Part shown: positions 40,935 to 50,305 of the stretch, in pieces
How positions within the stretch are numbered: position 1 is the first letter of the stretch
Layout of the letters: each line of letters starts with the position of its first letter
NCBI GenBank assembly: GCA_009846005.1
Contig: VXYL01000054.1
Coordinates: 33,401-97,400 of the forward strand
Direction of reading: 5' to 3'
Source: Gammaproteobacteria bacterium
GTDB taxonomy: Bacteria; Pseudomonadota; Gammaproteobacteria; Pseudomonadales; Azotimanducaceae
Length of the DNA: 64,000 bases
Notes under the pieces: generated by a model
What the model was told of the DNA's origin: nothing
The model's database searches: none
Seen by the model: the letters and a program-made list of their open reading frames with translations, nothing else
Program-made: the position numbers and the translations under genes

Positions 40935-41021
40935 TCGCCAAGAGAACGGCCCCCAGGCCGATTGAGAAGTCCCTGCCCGGGTCGTTTTCCCGTCGGCGCG
41001 CGTTGACGCCGGCATCTCGGC

Positions 41022-41049
41022 TTGAGAACCGCTCTGGCCCGAGTAGAAT
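41022..41049 (+). promoter_or_regulatory. Sigma-70 promoter of fdxA
   Basis: -35 TTGAGA (41022-41027), 16-bp spacer, -10 TAGAAT (41044-41049). The start codon is 31 bp after the -10. No terminator was seen for the preceding nlpD-like gene. Confidence 0.65.
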
Positions 41050-41079
41050 ACCGCCTCTTTTCGTGTTCGGGACGTATCG

Positions 41080-41403
41080 ATGACCTTCCTGGTCGGCGAG
41101 AACTGCATCAAGTGCAAGCTCACTGATTGCGTGGAGGTCTGCCCCGTGGACTGCTTCTACGAGGGCCCGAACATGCTTGTCATCCACCCGGACGAGTGCA
41201 TCGACTGCGCGTTGTGCGAACCCGAATGCCCGGTGGATGCCATCTTCAGCGAGGACGAGATTCCGGAGGGCCAGGAGGACTTCATGGACCTCAACGCCGA
41301 GCTTGCCGAGATCTGGCCGAACATCAACGAGAAGAAGGATCCGCCGGAAGACGAAGCCGAGTGGCGTGAAGTGACAGGCAAGCGGAAGTATCTCGAAAGG
41401 TAG
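41080..41403 (+). CDS. fdxA: Seven-iron ferredoxin FdxA (3Fe-4S/4Fe-4S)
   Basis: 107 residues, the family length. Cysteines at 9, 12, 17, 21 and 25, then [12 protein letters not shown] (Cys 40, 43, 46 and 50) supply one [3Fe-4S] and one [4Fe-4S] cluster as in Azotobacter ferredoxin I. The acidic C-terminal extension ([20 protein letters not shown]) is typical. It acts as a low-potential electron carrier in the cytoplasm. Location between the nlpD-like gene and mutS matches Pseudomonas, where rpoS precedes it. Confidence 0.95.
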   Translation: MTFLVGENCIKCKLTDCVEVCPVDCFYEGPNMLVIHPDECIDCALCEPECPVDAIFSEDEIPEGQEDFMDLNAELAEIWPNINEKKDPPEDEAEWREVTGKRKYLER

Positions 41404-41459
41404 CCGGCCTCGTCTTAGTTCAGTCCGCGCGGGAGGTTCTACTCCTCGTACAAGGATCC

Positions 41460-42710
41460 TTATTCGAGCAACTCTTCAAGCTTCTCGTCGAGCTTGTGGC
41501 GGCGAAGGTCCTTCGCGATGATCGTCCGTGTTCGCGAGTCGACCAGGTAGTTGTTCGGCAGGCCCTCGGTCCTGGCGTTGTAGGCGAGGGGAGCCTCGGT
41601 CTCCCACCCCATCCCGAGGTTGTGCCAGGGCAGTCCTTCCTCCTCGGAAGCCTCGACCCAGTCCTCGCGGTCCTCGTCAACGGTGAAGGACACGATTTCG
41701 AAGCCCTTGTCCCGGAAACGGGCGTAGGCTTGCTTCATGTGCGGAATCTCCAAGCGGCAGGGACCGCACCAGGAAGCCCAGAACTCCAGGAGCAGGTAGC
41801 GACTGTTGCTTCGTAGGTCGGCCGTATGCACCAACTCGCCATCGAGCGTCTCGCCCGTGAAGTCGATGACCTGGTCGCCAGGTCGAAGCAGCTTCGCCAG
41901 AGTCTCAGAGGCAGCCTGCGAGGCAGCGAGCCTCTCGATGACCCACGGATCTTCCGGCGTGAGTTTGGCCAGAACGCGCAACGCGTCGGCTACCCACGGC
42001 CCTATTGACCAAGCCGACTCGATTACCAGTCGCCTGACCAGGGGATCGGGGTCGGTTAGCGCCACGTTGGATCTGCCCTGCGCCTCAAGCTGGGCTACCT
42101 TGTTCTGGGCCACCACCGTGCGGTCCCAGCGGTTTCGCTGGGATTCTTCCGTCTCGCCTTCGACAGGCGTGCGCAGCTGGTCGTACTCCGATTGCGCCGC
42201 CGCGTATTCGTCCGTGAGCCGCCAGGAGTTGAAGACGGCGTCGTTGTAATGACCGCCGGTAATGACCGAATAATCGCTGCGCATCATCCGCAGTTCGAGT
42301 CTCCCGGGCTCGAGGATGAAGTTGTTGCCCATCCGTACGGGACCCCATACACGACCGTCTGGTGCCTTCGCGTTGTAGATTGCGAAAGAGGCAGTTCGGG
42401 GCCGGTCCACCGGGATCTCGACGCGGAATTTGGCACCAGGACCGATCGGTGCTTGGGCGATGACGCCCTGCGCTTCGAGGTGCACCTCGAGGGGAACCCT
42501 TTCGTCCGGCTTCGCCGTGTTCTTCCATTGCTCCAATCTGGTTGGATCCCTGCGTGCCGGATCGAACACCGTGAAGTCGCCGTTGTCGTACGGCGCGGCC
42601 GTCGTTCCCTCCAGCACCATCACCGATGCTTCTTCGGCTAGGACAAGCGACGCCCCAGACAACGCAACGGCCAGTGTGAACACGCATTTCCGCGTCTTCC
42701 TACCGCTCAT
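41460..42710 (-). CDS. Exported TlpA-like thioredoxin-domain protein
   Basis: 416 residues. A signal peptide (FTLAVALSGASLVLAEE) precedes a 270-residue N-terminal part containing a DUF4369-like beta-sandwich (GRVWGPVRMGNNFILEPGRL) and a helical linker. The C-terminal thioredoxin domain has LLEFWASWCGPCRLEIPHM, with the WCGPC redox pair near residue 312, and GLPNNYLVDSRTRTIIAKDL. Family members are periplasmic thiol-disulfide reductases. It is convergent with fdxA (56 bp gap) and downstream of mutS on the same strand. Partner proteins cannot be inferred from the context. Confidence 0.85.
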   Translation of the reverse strand: MSGRKTRKCVFTLAVALSGASLVLAEEASVMVLEGTTAAPYDNGDFTVFDPARRDPTRLEQWKNTAKPDERVPLEVHLEAQGVIAQAPIGPGAKFRVEIPVDRPRTASFAIYNAKAPDGRVWGPVRMGNNFILEPGRLELRMMRSDYSVITGGHYNDAVFNSWRLTDEYAAAQSEYDQLRTPVEGETEESQRNRWDRTVVAQNKVAQLEAQGRSNVALTDPDPLVRRLVIESAWSIGPWVADALRVLAKLTPEDPWVIERLAASQAASETLAKLLRPGDQVIDFTGETLDGELVHTADLRSNSRYLLLEFWASWCGPCRLEIPHMKQAYARFRDKGFEIVSFTVDEDREDWVEASEEEGLPWHNLGMGWETEAPLAYNARTEGLPNNYLVDSRTRTIIAKDLRRHKLDEKLEELLE

Positions 42711-42852
42711 TGTGGAATCCTACGCGTCAATCGACCTTCGCCGACTCTACCACGCTCATTTCCAGACGGGGGGACACGCCCCGCTCCTACGTGCCTGCAC
42801 CGGAAAGAGGCGTCGGGCCGCTTGTCGCGTACCCGTAGGGCTCGGACCGCGC

Positions 42853-45477
42853 CTACTTCCTCGATGGGCGGGGTACCGTTCTCTGGATGTCGGCACCAGC
42901 GCTCGCGGCTTCCTTCAGCTCGTACAAGACCGTGAGGGCATCGCGGGGCGACATCGAATCCGGGTCGAGCTGATCCAATTGCCGCACGATGGCATCGCGA
43001 GCGGATTGCTCCCGCTCGTCGTCAGCGCCATCCGCGCGCAGGTCTTGGGACAGGTCTTGGAAGAGGTCCATCTGCGCGGATTCCCGATCGCGGCTGTGAC
43101 GCGTCTCGAGATCGGCCAGGCGCCGTCTCGCGTCCGCGAGAACCGATTCCGGCACGCCTGCGAGCTTGGCGACCTCGATTCCGTAGCTCTGGCTCGCCGG
43201 ACCTTCGCGGACGCTATGCAGGAACACGACCTCGCCCTTGTGCTCAACTGCGTCGAGGTGGACGTTGGCGGCGTTGTCGATTTCTCTCGGCAGCGCGGTC
43301 AGTTCGAAGTAGTGCGTCGCGAAGAGGGTGAAAGCGCCGATGTGTCTGGCGATGTAGTCCGCCGTTGCCCAAGCGAGCGCCAAGCCGTCGTAGGTGCTCG
43401 TGCCCCGGCCGATTTCGTCGAGCAGCACCAGGCTCCGGGCGGTCGCGTTGTGCAGGATGTGCGCGGTTTCGCTCATTTCCACCATGAAGGTGGAACGGCC
43501 ACGGGCGAGATCGTCGGAAGCGCCGATGCGGGTGAAGATTCGGTCGATGGGACCGATAGTCGCTGCCGTTGCAGACACGAAGCTGCCGGCGTGTGCGAGC
43601 AGCGTGATCAACGCCGCCTGCCGCATGTAGGTCGACTTGCCCCCCATGTTCGGGCCGGTGACGATCAACAGGCGGCGCGAGTCGGCGAGTGCCAGGTCGT
43701 TCGGCACGAAGGGTTCGGTGGACTCCGCTTCGACGACCGGGTGCCGGCCGCCTTCGATGACGAGCCCGGGTTCGTCGGTCAGAACGGGCCTGGCGAACCG
43801 ATACCGATCGGCGGCGATGGCGAATGCATTGAGCACATCGAGCCTGGCGATTTCCCGGGCCGCGGCGCGCAAGCCGTCGAGACCGGTCTGGAGTGCGGTC
43901 ATCAAGGCATCGAAAAGGGTCCGCTCGCGTCGCAGCGCCTGCGCCTGGCTGGTCAGCGCTTCGTCCTCGAACCGCTTGAGCTCGGGCATGATGTAGCGCT
44001 CGGCGTTCTTGAGGGTCTGGCGGCGTACGTACTCCGGGGGCATCTCGGTTGCCACGGCGCGCCCCGCCTCGATGTAGTAGCCGTGCACCCGGTTGTAGCC
44101 GACCTTGAGATTCGCGATGCCGGTACGTTGCCGTTCCCGGGACTCCAGGTCGGTCAGCCAATCCGCCGCGTTCTCGGTCAAGTCCTTCAGGCGATCGAGC
44201 TCGGCGTCGTAGCCCCGGGCGAAGACGCCGCCGTCGCGAATGGTGGCGGGGGGATCGTCGACCAGCGCGGCTTGCAGTTGACCGTGTTCGGCGTCGAATG
44301 GCGGTAGGTCGCCGAAACGTCCGGACAGTTCCGGGTCGGCGAGATCGGCGACCAGACCGTTCAAGCGGGGCAGGGCGGCGAGCGCCTGACGCAGCCTGCC
44401 GAGATCGCGGGGCGAGGCGTTGCCGAGCGCGATGCGGCTGGCGATCCGTTCCATGTCGCCGATGTCCGCCAGTACATCGGCAAAACCGGCGGCGGCCGCG
44501 CTGTCCCGAATCGCGGCCACGACCGACTGCCGGTGGCCGAGCGCTTCGTGGTCCCTGACGGGGGCGTTCAGCCAGGACTTCAGGAGCCTCGCTCCCATGG
44601 CCGTGGCCGTGTGGTTCATCACCGAGAACAGCGTGCCTGCGGACTCGCCGTCGAGACGGCGGTCGATCTCGAGGTTGCGCCGGGTCTGGGCGTCCATGAC
44701 CACGGTGTCGGTTTCGGCGATCCGGTTCAGCCTGTCGACGAATCCGAGATTCTGGCAGCGCGCCGCCTGTGCGTAGCGCAGCACGGCCGATGCCGCGCCG
44801 ACGACGGCGTCCGACGGCTCGAGTCCGAAGGCGCCGAGATCGGCGACCCGGAAATGATCCGCCAGGTGGCGGAAACCAAGTTCGTTGTCGAATTCCAGGG
44901 AGTCGCGTGTCTGCTGAGGCGTTGCGCCGTCCATGTCGATCCGCTCCGGGACGAGTACCTCGGCGGGGCGCACCCGGGCGAGCAGGGCGTCGAGTTCGGC
45001 ACGACCGGGTACCGCGCTGAACGAGAACTCGCCCGACGCCAGGTTCAACCACGCGACGCCCAATCCGGTGGGTGCGGGATTGATCCCGGCGAGCACGCTC
45101 TCCCGTTCCGGGGCGAGCAGGCCGTCCTCCGCCAGTGTGCCGGGCGTAACGACCCGCTGTACGCGCCTTTCGACTGGACCCCGGGACGTCGCTGGGTCGC
45201 CGATCTGTTCGCAGATGGCGACGGCCTCGCCGGCCTCCACGAGCTTGGCAAGGTAGCCGTCGACGGCATGGAACGGCACGCCCGCCATGGGAATGGGGCT
45301 TCCGGCGGACTGCCCGCGCGCGGTGAGCGTGATGTCGAGCAGTCCCGCGGCGCGCTTCGCATCGTCGTAGAACAGTTCGTAGAAGTCGCCCATCCGGTAG
45401 AACAACAAGGTATCCGGATACTGGGCCTTGATGCGGAGGTACTGCTGCATCATGGGCGTGTGGGCAGCGAGATCCAT
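42853..45477 (-). CDS. mutS: DNA mismatch repair ATPase MutS
   Basis: 874 residues from the ATG at 45477 ([19 protein letters not shown]). The mismatch-reading Phe-x-Glu is in [16 protein letters not shown]. Domain III clamp residues precede the ATPase: Walker [16 protein letters not shown] (near 609-623), ABC signature [14 protein letters not shown], Walker [18 protein letters not shown], and [13 protein letters not shown]-terminal residues form the dimerisation helix-turn-helix ([20 protein letters not shown]). It is encoded opposite to recA, with a 364-bp intergenic region that holds repeats and the recA promoter. Confidence 0.97.
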   Translation of the reverse strand: MDLAAHTPMMQQYLRIKAQYPDTLLFYRMGDFYELFYDDAKRAAGLLDITLTARGQSAGSPIPMAGVPFHAVDGYLAKLVEAGEAVAICEQIGDPATSRGPVERRVQRVVTPGTLAEDGLLAPERESVLAGINPAPTGLGVAWLNLASGEFSFSAVPGRAELDALLARVRPAEVLVPERIDMDGATPQQTRDSLEFDNELGFRHLADHFRVADLGAFGLEPSDAVVGAASAVLRYAQAARCQNLGFVDRLNRIAETDTVVMDAQTRRNLEIDRRLDGESAGTLFSVMNHTATAMGARLLKSWLNAPVRDHEALGHRQSVVAAIRDSAAAAGFADVLADIGDMERIASRIALGNASPRDLGRLRQALAALPRLNGLVADLADPELSGRFGDLPPFDAEHGQLQAALVDDPPATIRDGGVFARGYDAELDRLKDLTENAADWLTDLESRERQRTGIANLKVGYNRVHGYYIEAGRAVATEMPPEYVRRQTLKNAERYIMPELKRFEDEALTSQAQALRRERTLFDALMTALQTGLDGLRAAAREIARLDVLNAFAIAADRYRFARPVLTDEPGLVIEGGRHPVVEAESTEPFVPNDLALADSRRLLIVTGPNMGGKSTYMRQAALITLLAHAGSFVSATAATIGPIDRIFTRIGASDDLARGRSTFMVEMSETAHILHNATARSLVLLDEIGRGTSTYDGLALAWATADYIARHIGAFTLFATHYFELTALPREIDNAANVHLDAVEHKGEVVFLHSVREGPASQSYGIEVAKLAGVPESVLADARRRLADLETRHSRDRESAQMDLFQDLSQDLRADGADDEREQSARDAIVRQLDQLDPDSMSPRDALTVLYELKEAASAGADIQRTVPRPSRK

Positions 45478-45503
45478 GTCGCGAGAGCCTAACCGTCGAG
45501 AAT

Positions 45504-45521
45504 GGGCTTGTCCCGTCCCGT
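45504..45521. repeat. Fragment of the REP-like repeat
   Basis: GGGCTTGTCCCGTCCCGT is the exact reverse complement of one half of the copy at 63509-63590. Only a single arm is recognisable here. It lies immediately upstream of mutS. Confidence 0.6.
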
Positions 45522-45540
45522 CGCGGCCTTCCATGGAACG

Positions 45541-45693
45541 ACACGCCAAAGGGCGCTAGTGACCGTGGCGTTTGCACCATGGGAGGGTGGTGTGGTTGGG
45601 TCGGAGGCGGCGCGACCGCAAGCGCGCTTTCCGGCACACGGCGAATGGCGAAGGCGCGTCCCTCGGACGCGACCGGGCCGGCTATGGGGCACT
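45541..45693 (+). repeat. recA-flanking dispersed repeat, copy A
   Basis: About 150 bp that recurs in inverted orientation at 46930-47085, on the other side of recA. Shared blocks include GACCGTGGCG, GTGTGGTTGGG, GCGAATGGCGAAGGCGCGTC and GGCTATGGGGC. An internal palindrome GCGTCC-CTC-GGACGC can fold. Copy A has about 19 extra bases in the middle relative to copy B. No transposase-like frame is present. In translation it gives fragments such as ANGEGASLGR that are probably not real proteins. Confidence 0.85.
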
Positions 45694-45766
45694 TTCATGC
45701 GGATGCCTCTTTATAGGCCGATGGCCCGTTTGCGTGTGCGATTTGGCTGAAATTTCGTGCTACGGC

Positions 45767-45795
45767 TTGACGTCCTTACTGACCAAATATACAGT
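45767..45795 (+). promoter_or_regulatory. recA promoter
   Basis: -35 TTGACG (45767-45772) and -10 TACAGT (45790-45795) with the optimal 17-bp spacing, pointing to the recA start at 45842. The LexA box overlaps the spacer and -10. AGGAGA (45831-45836) is the SD. Confidence 0.85.
45779..45794 (+). promoter_or_regulatory. LexA (SOS) box of recA
   Basis: CTGACCAAATATACAG fits the CTG-N10-CAG gammaproteobacterial LexA consensus; the right half ATATACAG is canonical. It sits across the -10 spacer of the recA promoter, so LexA binding would occlude RNA polymerase. This is the only such box I recognised in the window. Confidence 0.88.
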
Positions 45796-45841
45796 ATCGC
45801 CCAAGACGTTGTTCCACACTCCAAACAGCTAGGAGACATCC

Positions 45842-46930
45842 GTGACGGACATAGCCAAAGACAAGGAACGTGCCCTTACCGCCGCGCTTTCGCAGATCGA
45901 GCGGCAGTTCGGAAAAGGCTCGATGATGCGCCTCGGCAATCGCGAACTCGAGGCGATACCGTCGATTTCCACCGGGTCGCTGGGACTTGACATCTCGCTC
46001 GGCATTGGCGGCCTGCCACGCGGCCGGGTGGTGGAAATCTACGGACCCGAATCGTCGGGCAAGACCACGCTGACTCTCCAGGTGATCGCGGAAGCGCAGA
46101 AGCGCGGCGGTACCTGCGCCTTCATCGACGCGGAACACGCCCTCGATCCCATCTACGCCGAAGCGCTCGGCGTCAACACCGACGACCTCTTGGTCTCGCA
46201 GCCCGACACCGGCGAACAGGGACTCGAGATCTGCGACATGCTCGTCCGATCCGGGGCCGTGGATGCGGTGGTCGTGGACTCTGTCGCCGCGCTTACACCG
46301 AAAGCGGAAATCGAGGGCGAAATGGGCGACTCCCACGTCGGGCTCCAGGCCCGGCTAATGAGCCAGGCACTGCGCAAGATGACCGGCAACATCAAGAACT
46401 CCAACACCCTCGTGATCTTCACGAACCAGATCCGCATGAAGATCGGCGTGATGTTCGGCTCGCCGGAGACCACCACGGGCGGCAACGCGCTGAAGTTCTA
46501 TTCGTCAGTCCGCCTCGATATCCGCCGCATCGGTGCGATCAAGGACCGCGACGAGGTGATCGGCAACGAGACGCGGGTCAAGGTGGTCAAGAACAAGGTC
46601 GCGCCGCCATTCCGTCAGACCGAGTTCCAGATCCTCTACGGCAAGGGCATCTACCGCAACGGCGAGATCATCGACTTGGGGGTCGAGCAGGGCATCATCG
46701 AGAAGTCCGGTGCCTGGTACAGCTACCAGGGCGAACGCATCGGCCAAGGCAAGAAAAACGCTGCGGAATGGCTCGACGATAACCCGGAAGCCCGGGACGG
46801 GATCGAGGATCGCATTCGCTCGGAGTTGCTACCCGGACGTTCACGTGGCAACCGGACCGAGGCGACGGAGAAAACCCCGGCGTCGGGTGGCGCGAGCGTT
46901 CACGAACTGAGAGGCGCTAGTCGCCGGTAA
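45842..46930 (+). CDS. recA: Recombinase RecA
   Basis: 362 residues from the GTG at 45842, with AGGAGA 5 bp upstream. Strand-exchange ATPase and LexA coprotease. Motifs: [15 protein letters not shown], Walker [14 protein letters not shown] (near 68), [37 protein letters not shown]-binding L1/L2 regions ([42 protein letters not shown]) and the C-terminal [18 protein letters not shown]. The acidic/variable C-tail is longer than in E. coli. Regulated by the LexA box at 45779-45794. The stop coincides with the edge of the repeat copy B. Confidence 0.98.
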   Translation: MTDIAKDKERALTAALSQIERQFGKGSMMRLGNRELEAIPSISTGSLGLDISLGIGGLPRGRVVEIYGPESSGKTTLTLQVIAEAQKRGGTCAFIDAEHALDPIYAEALGVNTDDLLVSQPDTGEQGLEICDMLVRSGAVDAVVVDSVAALTPKAEIEGEMGDSHVGLQARLMSQALRKMTGNIKNSNTLVIFTNQIRMKIGVMFGSPETTTGGNALKFYSSVRLDIRRIGAIKDRDEVIGNETRVKVVKNKVAPPFRQTEFQILYGKGIYRNGEIIDLGVEQGIIEKSGAWYSYQGERIGQGKKNAAEWLDDNPEARDGIEDRIRSELLPGRSRGNRTEATEKTPASGGASVHELRGASRR

Positions 46931-47085
46931 GTCGTGGAAGCGCCCCATAGCCGGGTCGGCCGCGTCCGAAGGACGCGCCTTCGCCATTCGCTATGCGCCG
47001 ACTCCGTCTCCGGCCCAACCACACCGTCCTGCCCATGAAACAAGCGCCACGGTCGCAGGCTCCCGTTGGCGTTTGTTTCGTGCGA
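46930..47085 (-). repeat. recA-flanking dispersed repeat, copy B (inverted)
   Basis: Reverse-orientation copy of 45541-45693. The longest identical block is about 21 bp, around GCGAATGGCGAAGGCGCGTC. It begins at the recA stop and runs through the start region of recX, so the recX ATG at 47035 lies inside the repeat. The pair forms 150-bp inverted repeats about 1.3 kb apart. Confidence 0.85.
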
Positions 47086-47547
47086 GGGGTCGACGAACGC
47101 CGCGCGATCATCCGCGACGCGGCCGTTCGCCTCTTGGCCCGGCGCGAACATTCGCGACTCGAACTCGCCCGCAAGCTGGGCAGTCGGGGGCATCCGGACG
47201 ACCTGATCGAAGAGACCGTCGCGGATTTGGCCGACGACGGTCTGCAGTCCGATGATCGGTTCGCGCAGGCATTCGTCCGCTCGGCGTTGGGGCGCGGACA
47301 AGGACCGTTGAGGATCAGGGCCGGTCTTGCCGAGCGCGGCATCAACAGCGACATCGCGTCGACCTACTTCGACTTGGACGCGGACGAGTGGCGCGAGCGT
47401 GCGGCAAGCGCATTGTACAAACGCTTCGGGTCGGCGCCGGTGGAGAGCCGCGCGGATTGGGCACGAAGAGCGCGATTCCTGGCCGGTCGTGGATTCCCGT
47501 CCGATGTGGCGGCCAAGGTCCTCGGCTCATTGGACCGGGTCCCGTAG
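47035..47547 (+). CDS. recX: Regulatory protein RecX
   Basis: 170 residues from the ATG at 47035; a GTG at 47080 (VRGVDERRA) would give a start outside most of the repeat and fits the family length equally well. RecX modulates RecA filaments. Three-helix repeats: AVRLLARREHSRLELARKL, DLADDGLQSDDRFAQAFVRS, GPLRIRAGLAERGINSDIA and RRARFLAGRGFPSDVAAKVL. It follows recA by 104 bp, the usual neighbour. The first 15-17 residues (MKQAPRSQAPVGVCFV) come from the dispersed repeat and lack family similarity. The stop codon lies at the left edge of a hairpin. Confidence 0.9.
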   Translation: MKQAPRSQAPVGVCFVRGVDERRAIIRDAAVRLLARREHSRLELARKLGSRGHPDDLIEETVADLADDGLQSDDRFAQAFVRSALGRGQGPLRIRAGLAERGINSDIASTYFDLDADEWRERAASALYKRFGSAPVESRADWARRARFLAGRGFPSDVAAKVLGSLDRVP

Positions 47548-47568
47548 GGGACGCCCTTGTGGCGTCCC
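47548..47568. terminator. Hairpin after recX (REP-like half; possible terminator)
   Basis: Perfect 8-bp arms GGGACGCC and GGCGTCCC with loop CTTGT begin one base after the recX stop. The loop is identical to that of the first hairpin of the repeat copy at 63509-63590, so it is likely a repeat-derived element that also ends the recA-recX transcript. It has no U-run, so factor-independent termination is uncertain. Confidence 0.5.
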
Positions 47569-47676
47569 GTGCTGTGGGCAACCGTCGTTCGAACACTCCG
47601 TTGCGTTGCGCGCCATGTGAGACCGCGCTGGACGAACCCAAGTATACTTCCCGCCTTTTTTCGACCGGCCTAGGTC

Positions 47677-50292
47677 ATGAAGACTGACGAGATTCGGGCT
47701 GCATATCTCGATTTCTTCGAGCAACGCGGTCACCGTATGGTGCCGTCAAGCTCGCTGGTGCCGGCGAACGACCCAACCCTCTTGTTCACGAATGCGGGCA
47801 TGGTCCAATTCAAGGATGCCCTGACCGGGCGGGAGCAGTTGGACTACCGTCGCGCAGTCAGTTGTCAGCGCTGCGTCCGGGCGGGCGGCAAGCACAACGA
47901 TCTCGAGAACGTCGGCTACACCGCCCGGCACCAGACCCTGTTCGAGATGCTCGGTAATTTCTCCTTCGGCGACTACTTCAAGGAAGACGCGATCACCTGG
48001 GCCTGGGAGTTCGTCACCGACGTACTCGACATCGCCGAGGATCGGCTTTGGGTCACTGTCCATCCCAGCGACGACGAGGCCCGGGCGATCTGGACGCGGA
48101 AGATCGGCTTGCCGCCTGCGCGGGTCGTCGACCACGAGGACAACTTCTGGGCGATGGGTGACACCGGTCCCTGCGGACCGGACTCGGAACTCTTCTACGA
48201 CTTGGGTCCCCATGTGGCCGGCGGCCCCCCGGGCTCGCCCGACGAAGACGGCGATCGATACTCCGAGTTCTGGAATCTCGTGTTTCCCCAGTACGACCGC
48301 GCCGCAGACGGGACGCTGTCGCCATTGGACACGCCCGGTGTCGACACGGGCATGGGGCTCGAACGGGTCGCAGCAATCGTTCAGGGCGTCACGAGCAATT
48401 ACGAGAACGACCTGTTTCGCCAGCTCGTGACGCGTGCGGGCAGACTGGCGGGTATGAACGACGAGGCGGCGATGCTGGCCAACCCCTCGCTGCGGGTCAT
48501 TGCCGATCATGTGCGCGCCGCCACCTTCCTGATCGGTGACGGCGTCATGCCCGGCAACGAGGACCGGGCCTACGTATTGCGCCGCATCGTTCGTCGAGGC
48601 CTGCGGCACGGGTACAAGCTCGACATCCGGGAACCGTTCTTCAATCGATTGGTGGAATCCGTCGTCGAACTGATGGGCGATGCCTATCCGGTGATTGCCC
48701 AGTCCGCGGATCAAATCACCGATGCCGTTGCGGACGAGGAGCGACGTTTCGCCGACACGTTGAGATCGGGAATGGCCCTCCTCGATGAGGCGATTGCCAA
48801 CCTCAAGGACAAGACCATCCCGGGCAGCATCGTATTCAAGCTCTACGACACCTACGGCTTTCCGGCCGATCTCACCGCCGATGTAGCCCGCGAACGGGGT
48901 TTCTGTGTCGATCAGGCCGGTTTCGACCAGGCCATGGAAGCCCAGCGTGCACGTGGCCGGGCAGCGGCACGCTTCAGCGCCAACCTGGAACAGAGTATCC
49001 GCGTCGATTCCAAGGTCGAGTTCTCGGGGTATACCCATCGCCAGGGCCAGGCCAACGTCCTGGGCCTGTACAGGCAAGGCGTCGAAGTCAACGCGCTTGA
49101 GGCAGGCGAAAGCGGCGTGGTTCTGTTGGACCAGACGCCCTTCTATGCGGAGGCCGGTGGCCAAGTCGGCGACCGGGGCGAAATCCGTTCGGAACGGGGT
49201 GACGCCCGGTTCGAGGTCGAGGACACCACACGCGGCGGCGATCAGCACCTGCACCACGGCCGGGTCTCGACGGGTGCGCTCCGGCGGGGGGACACCGTCT
49301 TCGCTACGATCGACGGCGAGCGACGCCAGGACATCGTGCTCAACCATTCCGCGACGCACCTTCTCCACGCCGCCTTGCGCGAGGTGCTCGGTACCCACGT
49401 GGAGCAAAAAGGCTCGCTTGTTGCGCCGGACCGGCTGCGTTTCGACTTCAGCCATCCCAAACCGGTTGTCGCCGACGAGTTGGAGCGCATCGAGTCCCTT
49501 GTCAACGAGCGGATTCGCGCCAACACCGAGACCCTCGTGGAGGTCATGGACTTCGACGACGCGATCCACAAGGGTGCGATAGCCCTATTCGGTGAGAAAT
49601 ACGCCGATCAGGTGCGTGTGCTCACCATGGGGGACGGATTCTCGGTGGAACTCTGTGGCGGTACGCACGTGGCGAGATCCGGTGACATCGGGATCTTCCA
49701 CATCGTCTCGGAGGAAGGTGTCGCCGCCGGCGTGCGGCGCGTGGAAGCCCTCACCGGCGCGCACGCGCTGGCTTGGTTCGTCGAGGGCGAACGACAACTC
49801 GACGCGGTTGTCACGGCGGTGCGCAGCCAGCGTGGCGATGTCGAAGACCGTGTACGCCAGTTGACCGGACGGGCACGGGACCTGCAAAGGGAAGTGGATG
49901 CCTTGAATGCCAAGTTGGCGTCAGGGCGCGGTGCAGACCTTGCTGACAGCGCCGAAGACGTAAACGGCATTCGCGTGCTGGCCGCAAGGGTCGACGGCGA
50001 GCCGAAATCCCTGCCCGCGACCATGGACACCCTGCGCGACCGACTCGGCGATGCCGTTGTCGTGCTGGCTCATGTGGGTACCAAGGTCAGCCTCATCGCC
50101 GGCGTCAGCAAGAGCGTGTCACCGAAGGTCAAGGCCAACGACGCTGTGCGCTTTGTGGCGGAGCAGGTCGGTGCCCGGGGCGGCGGTCGTGCGGAAATGG
50201 CGCAGGCGGGCGGCGGCGACAAGCCCGAGAAACTCGACGAAGCGCTTGCCGCAGTGGCCGATTGGGTGCGCCGGCTGACCGCCCCGGCCTGA
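47677..50292 (+). CDS. alaS: Alanyl-tRNA synthetase
   Basis: 871 residues, standard length. The class II core shows EIRAAYLDFFEQRGHRMVPS, LFTNAGMVQFKD, CQRCVRAGGKHNDLENVG, RHQTLFEMLGNFSFGDYFK and GMGLERVAAIVQG. The editing domain has HSATHLLHAALREVLG and SVELCGGTHVARSGDIGIF (zinc-binding His/Cys), and the C-terminal DHHA1-like domain ends with MAQAGGGDKPEKLDEAL. TATACT (47643-47648) 29 bp upstream may be its -10. lysC begins 13 bp after the stop. Confidence 0.97.
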   Translation: MKTDEIRAAYLDFFEQRGHRMVPSSSLVPANDPTLLFTNAGMVQFKDALTGREQLDYRRAVSCQRCVRAGGKHNDLENVGYTARHQTLFEMLGNFSFGDYFKEDAITWAWEFVTDVLDIAEDRLWVTVHPSDDEARAIWTRKIGLPPARVVDHEDNFWAMGDTGPCGPDSELFYDLGPHVAGGPPGSPDEDGDRYSEFWNLVFPQYDRAADGTLSPLDTPGVDTGMGLERVAAIVQGVTSNYENDLFRQLVTRAGRLAGMNDEAAMLANPSLRVIADHVRAATFLIGDGVMPGNEDRAYVLRRIVRRGLRHGYKLDIREPFFNRLVESVVELMGDAYPVIAQSADQITDAVADEERRFADTLRSGMALLDEAIANLKDKTIPGSIVFKLYDTYGFPADLTADVARERGFCVDQAGFDQAMEAQRARGRAAARFSANLEQSIRVDSKVEFSGYTHRQGQANVLGLYRQGVEVNALEAGESGVVLLDQTPFYAEAGGQVGDRGEIRSERGDARFEVEDTTRGGDQHLHHGRVSTGALRRGDTVFATIDGERRQDIVLNHSATHLLHAALREVLGTHVEQKGSLVAPDRLRFDFSHPKPVVADELERIESLVNERIRANTETLVEVMDFDDAIHKGAIALFGEKYADQVRVLTMGDGFSVELCGGTHVARSGDIGIFHIVSEEGVAAGVRRVEALTGAHALAWFVEGERQLDAVVTAVRSQRGDVEDRVRQLTGRARDLQREVDALNAKLASGRGADLADSAEDVNGIRVLAARVDGEPKSLPATMDTLRDRLGDAVVVLAHVGTKVSLIAGVSKSVSPKVKANDAVRFVAEQVGARGGGRAEMAQAGGGDKPEKLDEALAAVADWVRRLTAPA

Positions 50293-50305
50293 CTGCCGAC
50301 CTCGA

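Noticed and set aside
42430..44307. Long open frame on the plus strand opposite mutS and the TlpA-like gene
   Set aside because: Its translation is the complement of MutS motifs; long antisense frames are expected at this GC content.
43244..45637. 797-codon minus-strand frame overlapping mutS in another phase
   Set aside because: Arg/Pro/Gly-rich translation without motifs; the other phase encodes the complete MutS.
45572..45832. Short frames across the recA-flanking repeat (ANGEGASLGR-like translations)
   Set aside because: They arise from the dispersed repeat in both copies and in several phases; no start signal or conserved domain.
47746..49569. 607-codon minus-strand frame opposite alaS
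   Set aside because: Antisense shadow of a clearly conserved gene, no known family.
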